Below are positions 41,529 through 49,908 of a stretch of DNA of 64,000 nt, in pieces. Origin of the DNA: DASPWW01 sp963841715 (GTDB taxonomy: Bacteria; Actinomycetota; Thermoleophilia; Solirubrobacterales; 70-9); assembly GCA_963841715.1 (NCBI GenBank), contig CAWJDP010000002.1, forward strand, positions 124,001 through 188,000, written 5' to 3'. The translations under genes were made by a program, and so were the position numbers. Within the stretch, counting starts at the first letter, position 1. Each line of letters opens with the position of its first letter. The notes below the pieces were generated by a model. It saw only the letters and a list, made by a program, of their open reading frames with translations, was not told where the DNA came from and made no database searches.

Positions 41529-42788
41529 CTATTCCGGCGCCTCGCAGAGCTCGACGAGCTCGCGGAGCACGTGGTAGGCGCTCGCCTGCGCCTCCTGGAT
41601 TCTCGGGATGTGCTCGGAACGCGTGTGGATCACGTGGTCGGCGAGGCCCTCGGCCGCGATCCGGCCGCCGTCGTGGCCGACGAGCGCGATCGTCGCGAGC
41701 CCGCGCCGCCGCGCCTCGCGCAGCGCCGCGACGAGGTTCGCCGAGCCGCCGCTCGTCGACAGCGCGAGCACCGCGTCGTCCTCGCGCGCGTAGGCGATCA
41801 GCTGGCGTTGGAAGACCTCCTCGACCCCGACGTCGTTGGCGATCGCGGTCAGGATCGCCGGGTCCTCGCCGAGGTCGAGCGCGGGGCGGGCCGGCCAGCC
41901 GGCGCGGCGCCCTCGGTCGGCCGGTGCGGGAGGGGGTAGCTGGCAGTCGGCGACGAGGTCCGTCGCGTCCGTCTCGGAGCCGCCGTTCCCGAACGCGAGC
42001 AGCTTGCCGCCCTCGTCGAAGCTCCGGCGCAGCGTCCGCGCGGCGGCGATCAGCTCGTCGCCGTTCTCCCGCAGCGTGCGCTCGCGGAGCTCGGCGACCT
42101 CGACCGACTTCATCAGCACCGAGCCGCGAACGTCGTCGAGCACGGGGCCCAACTCGCGCTCCGACTCGGACAGGAACGGGTACAGGAAGCTCGAGGCGCC
42201 CGCGTCGTGGACCGCTCCGGGCTCGCGCCCACGCAGCAGCCCGCGGTGCTCGAAGAAGACGTGGACCAGCTCCCACAGCACGTGGTAGAGCGTCTCACCC
42301 AGCTCCTGGGAGACGAACGGGTCCTCGACGCCGGAATCGAAGCTCCATTCGGCCTCGGCGGCGCCGAGCGCGATCGTCAGGCAGCCGGCGCGGTCCGCGG
42401 CGGCGAGCCCGGCCTCGGCCTCGGCGTCCCCTCCGCCAGCGTCGCCTGCGCCGAACGCGATCGCCGCATCGTCGGGCCCTGCGAGCATCCTCACGCGTTG
42501 CTCCAGCCCTCCCTGCGCCGGGGTGATCGCGAGCGCCGGGAGCGCGCGCTTGCCGACGATCACGGGATGGACGAACTCGACCGCGACATGGCGGGCGTCC
42601 GAAAGCGCGCGCGGCGCGGAGGCGAGAGCGAGCAGCGTGCCCCCGCGGGCGAACCGCTCGGCGAGCGCATGGCAGCAGCGCGCGACTCGCTCCGCTTCGC
42701 GCTCGAAGAGGTCGAGTCCGGCGCTCGAGCGGACGCGCGCCCGCTCCGCGATCAGCCCGTCGAGCTGTGAAGCAGCCACCGCCGCCAC
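41529..42788 (-). CDS. tandem SIS-domain protein in the hyp operon
   Basis: The 419-residue protein consists of two sugar-isomerase (SIS) halves. The C-terminal half is GmhA-like: GGKLLAFGNGGSETDATDL, AIANDVGVEEVFQRQL, VLALSTSGGSANLVAALREA and HIPRIQEAQASAYHVL. The N-terminal half is degenerate (GGTLLALASAPRALSDARHVAVEFVHP) and has lost most ligand-site residues. GmhA makes heptose for LPS, which an actinobacterium does not need. Its position between hypB and hypF suggests a role in hydrogenase maturation or regulation. GTG at 42788 lies inside hypB (37-base overlap). Function not known. Confidence 0.8.
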   Translation of the reverse strand: MAAVAASQLDGLIAERARVRSSAGLDLFEREAERVARCCHALAERFARGGTLLALASAPRALSDARHVAVEFVHPVIVGKRALPALAITPAQGGLEQRVRMLAGPDDAAIAFGAGDAGGGDAEAEAGLAAADRAGCLTIALGAAEAEWSFDSGVEDPFVSQELGETLYHVLWELVHVFFEHRGLLRGREPGAVHDAGASSFLYPFLSESERELGPVLDDVRGSVLMKSVEVAELRERTLRENGDELIAAARTLRRSFDEGGKLLAFGNGGSETDATDLVADCQLPPPAPADRGRRAGWPARPALDLGEDPAILTAIANDVGVEEVFQRQLIAYAREDDAVLALSTSGGSANLVAALREARRRGLATIALVGHDGGRIAAEGLADHVIHTRSEHIPRIQEAQASAYHVLRELVELCEAPE

Positions 42789-43417
42789 TCGTCGATCCCC
42801 TCTCCCGTCTTCGCGCTGACCAGCAGGTGCTCGACACCGGGGTGGACGGAGTCGAGGTTGTTAAGGAAGCGCTCGAGCTCGAAGTCGACGTGCGCAAGCA
42901 GGTCGACCTTGTTGACGACTACGAGCTCGCAGGTGCGGAACATCAGCGGGTACTTGAGCGGCTTGTCGTCGCCCTCGGTGACCGCCGAGACCATCGCGCG
43001 CACGTCCTCGCCGACGCGAAACTCGGCCGGGCAGACGAGGTTGCCAACGTTCTCGATCACCAGCAGGTCGATCTCGTCGAGCGGAAGCGCCGGAACTGCC
43101 GAGCGGACCATGTTCGCATCGAGGTGACACTCGCCTCCGAACCCCGGGTCGGTGTTGATCTGGGCCACGGGGACGTGGAGCGCGGCGAGGCGATCGGCGT
43201 CGAGGCTCCCCTGGACATCCCCCTCGAGCACCGCGACCCGCGCGCCGCCGGCGTCGGCGAGCGCGCGCTCGAGCAGCGAGGTCTTGCCCGCACCGGGGGC
43301 GCTCATCAGGTTGACGACGCGAACGCCATGGCGGTCGAAGTCCTCGCGGTTCGCGCCCGCGATTGTTTGGTTGGCGTCGAGGGCGTCCTCGGCCACCCTC
43401 ACCTTGGTGCGGTGCAT
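42752..43417 (-). CDS. hypB: hydrogenase nickel-insertion GTPase HypB
   Basis: The 221-residue SIMIBI GTPase drives nickel delivery to the large subunit with HypA. Walker A is NLMSAPGAGKTSLLERAL, G3-like region EGDVQGSLDADRL, metal-site GGECHLDANMV, and specificity motif VVNKVDLL. There is no N-terminal His-rich stretch, so it lacks the Ni storage function seen in some HypB. GGAGG precedes the ATG at 43417, which lies inside the hypA end (19-base overlap). Confidence 0.94.
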   Translation of the reverse strand: MHRTKVRVAEDALDANQTIAGANREDFDRHGVRVVNLMSAPGAGKTSLLERALADAGGARVAVLEGDVQGSLDADRLAALHVPVAQINTDPGFGGECHLDANMVRSAVPALPLDEIDLLVIENVGNLVCPAEFRVGEDVRAMVSAVTEGDDKPLKYPLMFRTCELVVVNKVDLLAHVDFELERFLNNLDSVHPGVEHLLVSAKTGEGIDEWRRWLLHSSTG

Positions 43418-43824
43418 CGCTCCTCCGTGTTCCCGTTGAGCCCGCCGGGCCGCTCGTCGTCGTCGTAGACCTCGATCGAGCTCACCTCGAGCTCGTCCCC
43501 GCGCACGACCTCGCTGCGCGACCCGCCGCACGCCGGGCAGCGGAAGCGCGGAACGAGCTCCTGATCAGTCCGCGCCGGCGGCGGAGCGGGGTCCCACTCG
43601 CGATCGCAGCTCTCGCAGCGGAGCAGCGCCGGGACCGCCTCCTGGTCGAGCTCGGCCCCCTCGCAGGCCGTCTCGCGCGCCGCGATCTCGAAGTAGAAGC
43701 CGAGCGACGAAGGAACGGCCTGGCGCAGGCTTCCGACCCGGAGGCTGACGCGGGCCACGCGGCGCTCCGCCGCGTGGGCGAGCGCGACCCTGACGACGGC
43801 TTTCGCGAGCGAGAGCTCGTGCAC
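43399..43824 (-). CDS. hypA: hydrogenase maturation nickel metallochaperone HypA
   Basis: The 141-residue protein begins MHELSLAKAVV, the MHE motif that binds Ni. The zinc site is formed by CESCDREW and CPACGGSRSEVV. The region between the two Cys pairs is longer than in many HypA, with a Pro-rich linker. A 30-residue C-terminal tail (VYDDDERPGGLNGNTEERC) extends past the usual end and overlaps hypB. It starts 3 bases after the hypE stop. Confidence 0.92.
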   Translation of the reverse strand: MHELSLAKAVVRVALAHAAERRVARVSLRVGSLRQAVPSSLGFYFEIAARETACEGAELDQEAVPALLRCESCDREWDPAPPPARTDQELVPRFRCPACGGSRSEVVRGDELEVSSIEVYDDDERPGGLNGNTEERCTAPR

Positions 43825-43827
43825 GGC

Positions 43828-44922
43828 TCAGCAGATCCGCGGCAGCGGGTCTCCGACGAGCCGATCGAGGACCCGCCGGCCTCCGAACGCCGTTTGCATC
43901 AGGACCGTCGCGCCCGGCTCGTCGCTGACGACGCCGATCTCCGCGGCCGGCTCGCATCCCGGGATCGAGCGCATCGCGTCGAGGGCCCGATCGGCGACGT
44001 CCGGGTCGACAAACGCGACGAGCTGACCCTCGTTTGCGATGTGCAAGGGATCGATCCCGAGCAGCTCGGCGGCCGCCGCTACCGGGGGGCGAACCGGGAT
44101 CTCGGCCTCGTCGACGGTCATCGAGACGCCGGAGGCCTGTGCGAGCTCGTTCAGCACCGATGCGACGCCGCCGCGCGTCGCGTCGCGCATGCATCGAAGC
44201 CGCCCAGCCGCAGCTCCGATCAGCGCCTCGGCGACCGGCCAAAGCGAGCGCGTGTCGGACTCGATCTCGGCGGCGAGCTCGAACTCGCCGCGGGCGAGCA
44301 TGATCGCCGTCCCGTGCTCCCCGATTGAGCCCGAGACGAGGATGCGATCGCCGGGCTCGATCGACCCGGGCGAGAGCTCGGCGCGGGGGTCGATCGAGCC
44401 GATGCCGGTCGTGCACGCATAGATGCCGTCGGCGTGCGCCCGCTCGACGACCTTGGTGTCCCCGGTCGCGACCTCGACTCCGGCCGCCTCCGCCGCCGCC
44501 GCGATCACCTCGATCTCGCGCTCGAGCTCCGCCGCCGCCAGCCCCTCCTCGAGGATGAGCGAGAGGCTGATCGCGACGGGCCGCGCCCCCGAGACAGCGA
44601 GGTCGTTGACCGTGCCGTTGACGGCGAGCTCGCCAATCGAGCCGCCTGGGAAGCGCAGCGGGCTGACGACGAAGCTGTCGGCCGTGATCGCGAGCCGTGC
44701 GCCGCCGAGCGTCAGCTCGGCGGCGTCGGAGTGCTCGACGCCGTCGGAGCCGAGCGCCGGCAAGATCAATCCCTCGAGTAGTCCCTCGCTCGCCTTCCCG
44801 CCCGCCCCGTGCGCCATCGTGATCCGCTCGTCGCGAAACCGGGCCGGCTTCGCGCGCGCGGTGTCGATGATCTCGAGCAGGCGCCCCTCGCGTCCCCCGA
44901 GCTTCCGGCCTGCGGCGCTCAA
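43828..44922 (-). CDS. hypE: hydrogenase maturation protein HypE
   Basis: The 364-residue AIR-synthase-like protein dehydrates the HypF-made thiocarbamate to thiocyanate for the Fe centre. Visible motifs are ITMAHGAGGKASEGLLEGLI, an ADSFVVSPLRFPGGSIGELAVNG segment in the family pattern, CMRDATRGGVASVLNELA, and the C-terminal catalytic cysteine in PRIC. The TTG at 44922 overlaps the hypD stop (TTGA) and gives the usual N-terminus; no better start is in range. Confidence 0.93.
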   Translation of the reverse strand: MSAAGRKLGGREGRLLEIIDTARAKPARFRDERITMAHGAGGKASEGLLEGLILPALGSDGVEHSDAAELTLGGARLAITADSFVVSPLRFPGGSIGELAVNGTVNDLAVSGARPVAISLSLILEEGLAAAELEREIEVIAAAAEAAGVEVATGDTKVVERAHADGIYACTTGIGSIDPRAELSPGSIEPGDRILVSGSIGEHGTAIMLARGEFELAAEIESDTRSLWPVAEALIGAAAGRLRCMRDATRGGVASVLNELAQASGVSMTVDEAEIPVRPPVAAAAELLGIDPLHIANEGQLVAFVDPDVADRALDAMRSIPGCEPAAEIGVVSDEPGATVLMQTAFGGRRVLDRLVGDPLPRIC

Positions 44923-46040
44923 ACCGCGGCCCTCTCGCGCGCGAGTCGCCCGTAGTTGTAGTACGCGGCGCAGGCTCCCTCCGAGGAGACCATGCAGGTC
45001 CCGATCGGTCGCTCCGGCGTGCACGCCGTCCCGAAGACCTTGCACTCCCACGGCTTGATCACTCCCTTCAGGACCTCGCCGCACTGGCACGCCTTCGGGT
45101 CCGCCACCCGCACCCCGGGCAGATCCCATCGCACCTCGGCGTCGAGCTCGGCGAACGACGGCGAGAGCCGCAGCGCGCTCTGACTGATGAAGCCGAGCCC
45201 CCGCCACTCGAAGTGCGGACGCAGCTCGAAGACCTCGGCCATGAGCTCGAGCGCCCGCGGGTTCCCCTCCCACGGAACGACGCGGTTGTATTGGTTCTCG
45301 ACCTCGCAGCGATCCTCGGCGAGCTGGCGCAGGACCATGTGGATCGACTGCAGGACGTCGACCGGCTCAAAGCCCGAGACGACGATCGGCTTGCCGTAAT
45401 CGGCCGGGATGAACTCGAACGGCCGCGCTCCCACGACCGTCGACACGTGACCCGGCCCGATGAACCCGTCCAAGCGCAGGTCGGGCGAGTCGAGCAGGGC
45501 GCGGAGCGGCGGGACGATCAGCACGTGGTTGCACAGGCACGAGAAGTTGCGTATCCCCTCGCGCTGCGCCCGCTTCAGCGTCAGCGCGGTGGAGGGAGCC
45601 GTGGTCTCGAACCCGATCGCCAGGAACACGACCTCGCGTCCGGTTTCCTCGCGCGCGATCCGGAGCGCGTCGAGCGGCGAGTAGACCATCCTCACGTCGG
45701 CCCCGGCGGCCTTGGCGTCGAGCAGCGTCGTCTCCGACCCCGGGACGCGCATCATGTCGCCGAAGCAGGCGAGCGTGACCCCGTCGCGCTCGGCGAGCGC
45801 GATCGCGTCGTCGAGGCGTCCCATCGGGATCACGCACACCGGACATCCGGGGCCGTGGACGAACTCGACGTTCTCCGGCAGCAGGTCGTCGATCCCATAG
45901 CGGTAGATCGAGTGGGTGTGTCCGCCACACACCTCCATGACCTTGTAGCGGCGGCCCGGCTCCACCTCGGCCGCGATCTCGCGCGCCAGCGTTGCGCCGA
46001 GCTCGGCGTCGCGGAACTCATCGACGAATCGCATCGTCAT
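44919..46040 (-). CDS. hypD: hydrogenase maturation protein HypD
   Basis: The 373-residue Fe-S protein works with HypC to assemble Fe(CN)2CO. Conserved signatures are MEVCGGHTHSIYRYG, FVHGPGCPVCVIP, LAIGFETTAPSTALTL and GFIGPGHVSTVVG. The C-terminal cluster/thiol cysteines lie in ACQCGEVLKGVIKPWECKVFG, TACTPERPIGTCMVS and GACAAYYNYG. The ATG at 46040 overlaps the stop of the HypC-like gene (TGATG). Length is normal. Confidence 0.95.
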   Translation of the reverse strand: MTMRFVDEFRDAELGATLAREIAAEVEPGRRYKVMEVCGGHTHSIYRYGIDDLLPENVEFVHGPGCPVCVIPMGRLDDAIALAERDGVTLACFGDMMRVPGSETTLLDAKAAGADVRMVYSPLDALRIAREETGREVVFLAIGFETTAPSTALTLKRAQREGIRNFSCLCNHVLIVPPLRALLDSPDLRLDGFIGPGHVSTVVGARPFEFIPADYGKPIVVSGFEPVDVLQSIHMVLRQLAEDRCEVENQYNRVVPWEGNPRALELMAEVFELRPHFEWRGLGFISQSALRLSPSFAELDAEVRWDLPGVRVADPKACQCGEVLKGVIKPWECKVFGTACTPERPIGTCMVSSEGACAAYYNYGRLARERAAV

Positions 46041-46267
46041 CACCCCGGGCCCGATCCCCGGTCGAGCTTCGTCAGCGCCGTCCCCGCGTGCACGAGCACG
46101 ACGTCTCCCGGCGCCACGTCGGCGATCAACCCGATGTCGACCGTCAGCTTCTCGCCGCGGCCGCCGTCGCAGCTCGCCGTTGCCTCGTCGGCGTCCACGC
46201 CCAGCACGCGCAGCGGCGAGGCGGAATCGCCGCACGTGATGCACTCTCCCGGGCGTGGCTCGCTCAT
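46040..46267 (-). CDS. HypC-like protein with CxxC N-terminus (second HypC)
   Basis: The 75-residue protein has the HypC/HupF beta-barrel core (LTVDIGLIADVAPGDVVLVHAGTALTKL). It begins MSEPRPGECITCGDSASPLRV instead of the usual Met-Cys, so the Cys2 used by canonical HypC for Fe-complex transfer is absent and a CxxC pair lies ten residues in. ATG overlaps the hypC stop and its stop overlaps the hypD start, so all three are co-translated. It may be a second chaperone specific to the group 3b enzyme. Confidence 0.85.
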   Translation of the reverse strand: MSEPRPGECITCGDSASPLRVLGVDADEATASCDGGRGEKLTVDIGLIADVAPGDVVLVHAGTALTKLDRGSGPG

Positions 46268-46542
46268 TCGATCGCGCTGCCCCGCAGCTCGTCGAGCTCC
46301 TGGTCGTACGCTTCGCCCATCTCCTCGAGCAGGCGCAGGGTCGTCTGCGCCTCCGACTCGTCGACGCGCGAGATCGCGAACCCGACGTGGATCAGGACCC
46401 ACTCGTCGGGCTCGATCGCGTGCCCGCCGAACTCGACCAGGCCGACGCTCACGTCCCGCCGCACGCCGGCCACGTCGACCGTCGCGATGCGGTCAACGGG
46501 ATCAACGATCTCGATCACCTGGCCGGGGATTGCCAGGCACAT
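46264..46542 (-). CDS. hypC: hydrogenase maturation chaperone HypC
   Basis: The 92-residue canonical HypC begins MCLAIPGQVIEIVD, with catalytic Cys2. The core DVSVGLVEFGGHAIEPDEWVLIHVGFAISRVD and a helical C-terminal tail (EAQTTLRLLEEMGEAYDQEL) follow. It carries the Fe ligand complex between HypD and the large subunit. GGAGGAAGGC lies directly before the ATG. It is the first hyp gene, 46 bases after the ZIP transporter gene; TACGGT about 30 bases upstream could be its own -10 box. Confidence 0.94.
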   Translation of the reverse strand: MCLAIPGQVIEIVDPVDRIATVDVAGVRRDVSVGLVEFGGHAIEPDEWVLIHVGFAISRVDESEAQTTLRLLEEMGEAYDQELDELRGSAIE

Positions 46543-46588
46543 GCCTTCCTCCGCAGCTCGGGTCCGGGGTCACTCACCGTACTCCGTT

Positions 46589-47323
46589 CTACACGCTCAG
46601 TAGCGCCGCGAAGCCAAGCATGATCAGGGCGCCGGGGGCGAAGCCCGCCGTCGTCCGGGGTACGCCGCCGCTCGCGACGCCGGCGGGGAGCATCTCGACC
46701 GCGACCAGCGCCAGCATCGCGCCCGCCGCGAACGCGAACGATGTCGGGAGCAGCGCGTGCGCCTGCTTGACCGCAACGTAGGCGAGCACCGCACCCACCG
46801 GCTGCGGTGCGCTCGTCGCGACCGCCGCCCAGAACTGCTGCGCGCGGGTGAAGCCGGCGGCCTGCATCGGGATCGCGACGCTCGTCCCCTCAGGAATGTT
46901 CTGGAGCGCGATCGCGACGATCACGTAGAGCCCGAGGCCGGCGGTGCTCGACGCGTAGGCCGTACCGATCGCGAAGCCCTCCGGGAGGCTGTGGACGAGC
47001 AGGACCGAGAACACGAGCACGGATGTCCGCACGCCCGCGCCTCGCAGCGTACCGACGTGGAGGTCCGAGGAGCGCAGCCGCTGCCGCGTCAGTCCCAGGA
47101 ACAGCAGGCCGGCCGCGAGGCCGGCGGCGACCTCCCAGCCGTCGCCCTCGTTGAGCGCCGGGACGAGCAAGCCGACGATCGAGGCGACCGTCATCACCCC
47201 GGCGGCAAAGCCCCAAAGCGGCGCCCGCAGGGCCTCGGCGCGATCGGCGAGCATGAACACCGGGATTGCGCCCAGGCCGGTCGCGAGGGCGGTTCCGATC
47301 CCGGCGGCGATCAGCACGAGCAT
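46589..47323 (-). CDS. ZIP-family divalent metal transporter
   Basis: The 244-residue membrane protein has about eight helices and resembles the bacterial ZIP/GufA family. The metal-site helices show VHSLPEGFAIGTAYA and IALQNIPEGTSVAIPM, the HxxPEG and NxPEG pattern. The ATG at 47323 is placed just before the first helix; the frame is open to 47404. It heads the minus-strand unit leading into the hyp operon, so it could import metal (Ni, Zn or Fe) for hydrogenase assembly. Specificity cannot be read from sequence. Confidence 0.88.
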   Translation of the reverse strand: MLVLIAAGIGTALATGLGAIPVFMLADRAEALRAPLWGFAAGVMTVASIVGLLVPALNEGDGWEVAAGLAAGLLFLGLTRQRLRSSDLHVGTLRGAGVRTSVLVFSVLLVHSLPEGFAIGTAYASSTAGLGLYVIVAIALQNIPEGTSVAIPMQAAGFTRAQQFWAAVATSAPQPVGAVLAYVAVKQAHALLPTSFAFAAGAMLALVAVEMLPAGVASGGVPRTTAGFAPGALIMLGFAALLSV

Positions 47324-47489
47324 TCGGGCCTGCGAGTATGCCCGTCGGGGTGGCGCCCCGGCCAACACCGTGGCAAATACGGAGTCAAGATCGGGGTGAG
47401 CCACGATGACCGTCGCCGCCGGCGCGCATTACGCTCCCGCGGTAGCGCCGAAGCACTCCACAAACGCCTACACGACTGAGGAGGATTTG

Positions 47490-47930
47490 ATGCCAACCCC
47501 GGCCGGGTCCGCTCCATACGTCGGGCCGAGATTCGCGGAGGCGAAGGTCCGCGACGCGATGCGCGTCGGAGTGGTCACATGCCGTCGGCAGACCCTTCTG
47601 CGCGATGCCGCGCGGATCATGGTCTCCTACCGGATCCACTCGGTCGTGGTCGACGACGACGAGGGCGGGTCGGACCCGTGGGCCCTGGTCACCGACCTCG
47701 ACGTTGCCGAGGCCGCGCGGTCGGACGAGCTCTCCGAGCTGACGGCCGGTGAGGTCGCGAGCAGCGAGCTCGTGACGGTCGGTGCCGACCAGACGCTCGG
47801 GCGCGCGGCCCAGCTGATGTCCGAGCACGAGGTGACCCACCTCGTTGCCGTGCAGCCCGAGACGGGCAAGCCCGTAGGAGTGATTTCGGCGCTGGGGCTC
47901 GCTGCCGTGGTCGCCGCCGAGCACGGTTAG
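47490..47930 (+). CDS. CBS-pair domain protein (second HRP1-like)
   Basis: The 146-residue protein has two CBS motifs: VRDAMRVGVVTCRRQTLLRD to VTDLDVAEAA, and TAGEVASSELVTVGADQTLG to VGVISALGLAAVVAA. It is a close paralogue of the 6412-6858 protein; both share EVAS/EIAA-SELVTV and the same spacing. GAGGAGG lies 5-6 bases before the ATG at 47490, which decides the start over an upstream ATG at 47406. It is followed by the Nramp-associated gene after 13 bases. Adenine nucleotide binding is expected by family. Confidence 0.87.
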   Translation: MPTPAGSAPYVGPRFAEAKVRDAMRVGVVTCRRQTLLRDAARIMVSYRIHSVVVDDDEGGSDPWALVTDLDVAEAARSDELSELTAGEVASSELVTVGADQTLGRAAQLMSEHEVTHLVAVQPETGKPVGVISALGLAAVVAAEHG

Positions 47931-47943
47931 CTCATCGGCGAAC

Positions 47944-48627
47944 ATGTGGCTGCTGACGGATCTGGTCGGCGCCGTCGTCGAGGATCGCAGCGGGAAGCCC
48001 CGGGGCAAGCTCGATGACCTCTCGGTTCGGCTCGCGGAGTCGTACCCGCTGGTCGTTCGGATGCGCGTCCGCGGCGACGGCGGCGAGCGCGACGTCCGTT
48101 GGGAGCAGGTCGCGAGCCTCGATGACTCGCGCATCCGGTTGCGGGACGGGTGGGGGAGCACTTCGTCGCCCTCTCAGGCCGCCGACGAGATCTGGCTCGC
48201 GCGACACGTGCTCGACACGCAGGTTGTCGACGTCGGCGGGCGCCGGCTGGTCAGGGTCGGCGACGTCATCCTCGACGACGGGGGGAACGTGCTGCGCGCG
48301 GCCGCGATCGAGATCGGGCAGGCCGCGGTCCTGCGCAGGCTCGGACTGCGCCGCCTCGCCGGCCACCTTCACTCGGAGCTGGTCGACTGGAGCAGTCTTC
48401 ATCTCACGTCGAGCCACGCGCACGCGATACAGCTCCGCACCAGCGCCGGGCGCCTTCACCGCCTCAGCCGCCGTGAGCTCGAGGAGCTGCTCGCGCGGCT
48501 TCCCGCCGAGCAGGCCGCCGCGGTGTCGAGCGTCGTCCAGCCCCCCGACGGGCGACGGCCGAAGCGGCGGTCTCGCCGGCCGCGCTACCACCGGGTTCTG
48601 AGCTTCCGGCGTCGTGCCCCGTCGTAG
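47944..48627 (+). CDS. cytosolic PRC-barrel/MgtE-N-like partner of the Nramp transporter
   Basis: The 227-residue soluble protein has two beta-rich repeats that look like PRC barrels (LLTDLVGAVVEDRSGKPRGKLDDL; ARHVLDTQVVDVGGRRLVRVGDV). A helical stretch resembling the MgtE N domain follows (LHRLSRRELEELLARLPAEQAA), and the tail is basic. No membrane segment is seen. The gene overlaps the Nramp gene by 14 bases. Such pairs suggest a regulatory subunit for Mg2+ or other divalent metal transport; this is inference from family and context. Confidence 0.7.
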   Translation: MWLLTDLVGAVVEDRSGKPRGKLDDLSVRLAESYPLVVRMRVRGDGGERDVRWEQVASLDDSRIRLRDGWGSTSSPSQAADEIWLARHVLDTQVVDVGGRRLVRVGDVILDDGGNVLRAAAIEIGQAAVLRRLGLRRLAGHLHSELVDWSSLHLTSSHAHAIQLRTSAGRLHRLSRRELEELLARLPAEQAAAVSSVVQPPDGRRPKRRSRRPRYHRVLSFRRRAPS

Positions 48628-49837
48628 GGCGATCGTCGCCCTGGCCGCCGTCGTCGGCCCGGGAGTCCTCGCCGGGCTCTCCGACGATGACCCGGCTGGG
48701 ATAACGACTTACTCGATCCTCGGCGCCGACTACGGGTACCGGCTGCTTTGGGTGCTCGTCCTCTCAACGATCGCGCTCGTGCTCTTCCACGAGCTCGGCG
48801 CGCGGATGGGCTGCGTCACCGGCCAGGGGCTGATGGGGCTCGTCCGGGAGCGCTACGGCGTGCGCGCGGTCACGTTCGCGATCATCGCCCTGATCGTCGC
48901 CAACGTGGGGACGACCTGCGCCGAGTTCGCTGGGGTGGCCGCGAGCCTCGACCTCGCCGGGGTGACGCGCTACGTGAGCGTCCCGGTGGCGGCGGTCGCC
49001 GTCTCGGTGCTCGTCCTGCGCGGCAGCTTCCACCGCGTCGAGCGGATCCTGCTCGCGCTCGGGACCGTGTTCGCCGCCTACATCGTCTCGGGCTTTCTCG
49101 CGGGCCCGGACTGGGCGGCGGCGGCGCGTGGCCTCGTCGTCCCGAGCATGCCGCTGACCCGGGACGCGATCCTCACCGCGACCGCGACCGTGGGGACGAC
49201 CCTGGCGCCGTGGGGCCTCGCGTTCATCCAGTCCTACTCGGTGGACAAGAGGCTGGCCCCAACCGACCTGCGCTACGAGCGCGTCGATGTCGTCACGGGG
49301 GCGGTGATGACTGGGGTGATCGGCGTGTTCATAGTCGTTGCCTGCGCGGCGACGCTCCATGCCGACGGACGCTCGATAGACGGCGCCGCGGATGCCGCCA
49401 CGGCCCTACGACCGCTCGCCGGGAGCCTCGCCGCGACGCTGTTCGGGGCCGGTCTGCTGGGCGCCGCGTTGCTCGCGGCGTCGATCCTCCCGCTGTCGAC
49501 GGCGTACTCGGTCGGTGAGGCCGTCGGCACCGAGACCGCGCTCGATGACCCGGTCCGCGAGGCGCCGGTCTTCTACGGCACCTATGCGGCGGTAGTTGTG
49601 GCCGCGGTCGCGATCGTCCTCATCCCCGGGATACCGCTCGTTCCGATCCTGTTCCTGACCCAGGCGCTGAACGCGATCCTGTTGCTGCCTCTGCTCGTGT
49701 TCGTGTTCGCGATCACGCGCGATCGCGAGATCATGGGCGAGTACGCGAACGGCCGCGGCGCGAACGCGATCGTCGTGATCGCGATCGGCCTGCTTGCGCT
49801 GTGCATCGCCGCGCTCGGCGTCGCCTCCGTACTCTGA
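48614..49837 (+). CDS. Nramp-related divalent metal transporter (NRMT-like)
   Basis: The 407-residue membrane protein has eleven or so helices and the LeuT-fold Nramp architecture. Two hallmark motifs differ from true Nramps. TM1 reads SDDDPAGITTYS instead of DPGN, and TM6 reads TVGTTLAPWGLAF with no MPH, so the metal-ligand Met is absent. Such changes are typical of Nramp-related Mg2+ transporters. The partner gene upstream with MgtE-like helices supports magnesium. GTG start at 48614 lies inside the preceding gene. Expected function: divalent cation uptake, probably Mg2+. Confidence 0.85.
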   Translation: MPRRRAIVALAAVVGPGVLAGLSDDDPAGITTYSILGADYGYRLLWVLVLSTIALVLFHELGARMGCVTGQGLMGLVRERYGVRAVTFAIIALIVANVGTTCAEFAGVAASLDLAGVTRYVSVPVAAVAVSVLVLRGSFHRVERILLALGTVFAAYIVSGFLAGPDWAAAARGLVVPSMPLTRDAILTATATVGTTLAPWGLAFIQSYSVDKRLAPTDLRYERVDVVTGAVMTGVIGVFIVVACAATLHADGRSIDGAADAATALRPLAGSLAATLFGAGLLGAALLAASILPLSTAYSVGEAVGTETALDDPVREAPVFYGTYAAVVVAAVAIVLIPGIPLVPILFLTQALNAILLLPLLVFVFAITRDREIMGEYANGRGANAIVVIAIGLLALCIAALGVASVL

Positions 49838-49845
49838 GCCCAGGG

Positions 49846-49902
49846 ACCTGAGAGCGACTCTCAGGTTTCGTTCACGAAGCGCTCAGCGTCGCGGTTCATG
49901 AT
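49846..49902 (+). promoter_or_regulatory. promoter with 11-base direct repeats (copy 3)
   Basis: Units are ACCTGA (49846, spacing 12), CTCTCA (49858), CGTTCA (49869) and CGCTCA (49880). CATGAT follows at 49897-49902, 7 bases before the ATG at 49909. CTCTCA-to-hexamer spacing is 39 bases, identical to the other two copies. The first two units also form a palindrome (CCTGAGAG-CGA-CTCTCAGG) that could act as a terminator for the Nramp gene. Confidence 0.65.
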
Positions 49903-49908
49903 CGCCGC

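Noticed and set aside
41529..42788. Calling the tandem SIS protein a heptose isomerase (gmhA)
   Set aside because: Only one half resembles GmhA, there is no LPS heptose pathway in sight, and the gene is embedded in a hyp operon.
49847..49865. The palindrome CCTGAGAG-CGA-CTCTCAGG as a simple terminator
   Set aside because: It coincides with the repeated promoter element shared at two other sites, where the symmetry is weaker. It is better explained as part of the operator, though a double role is possible.
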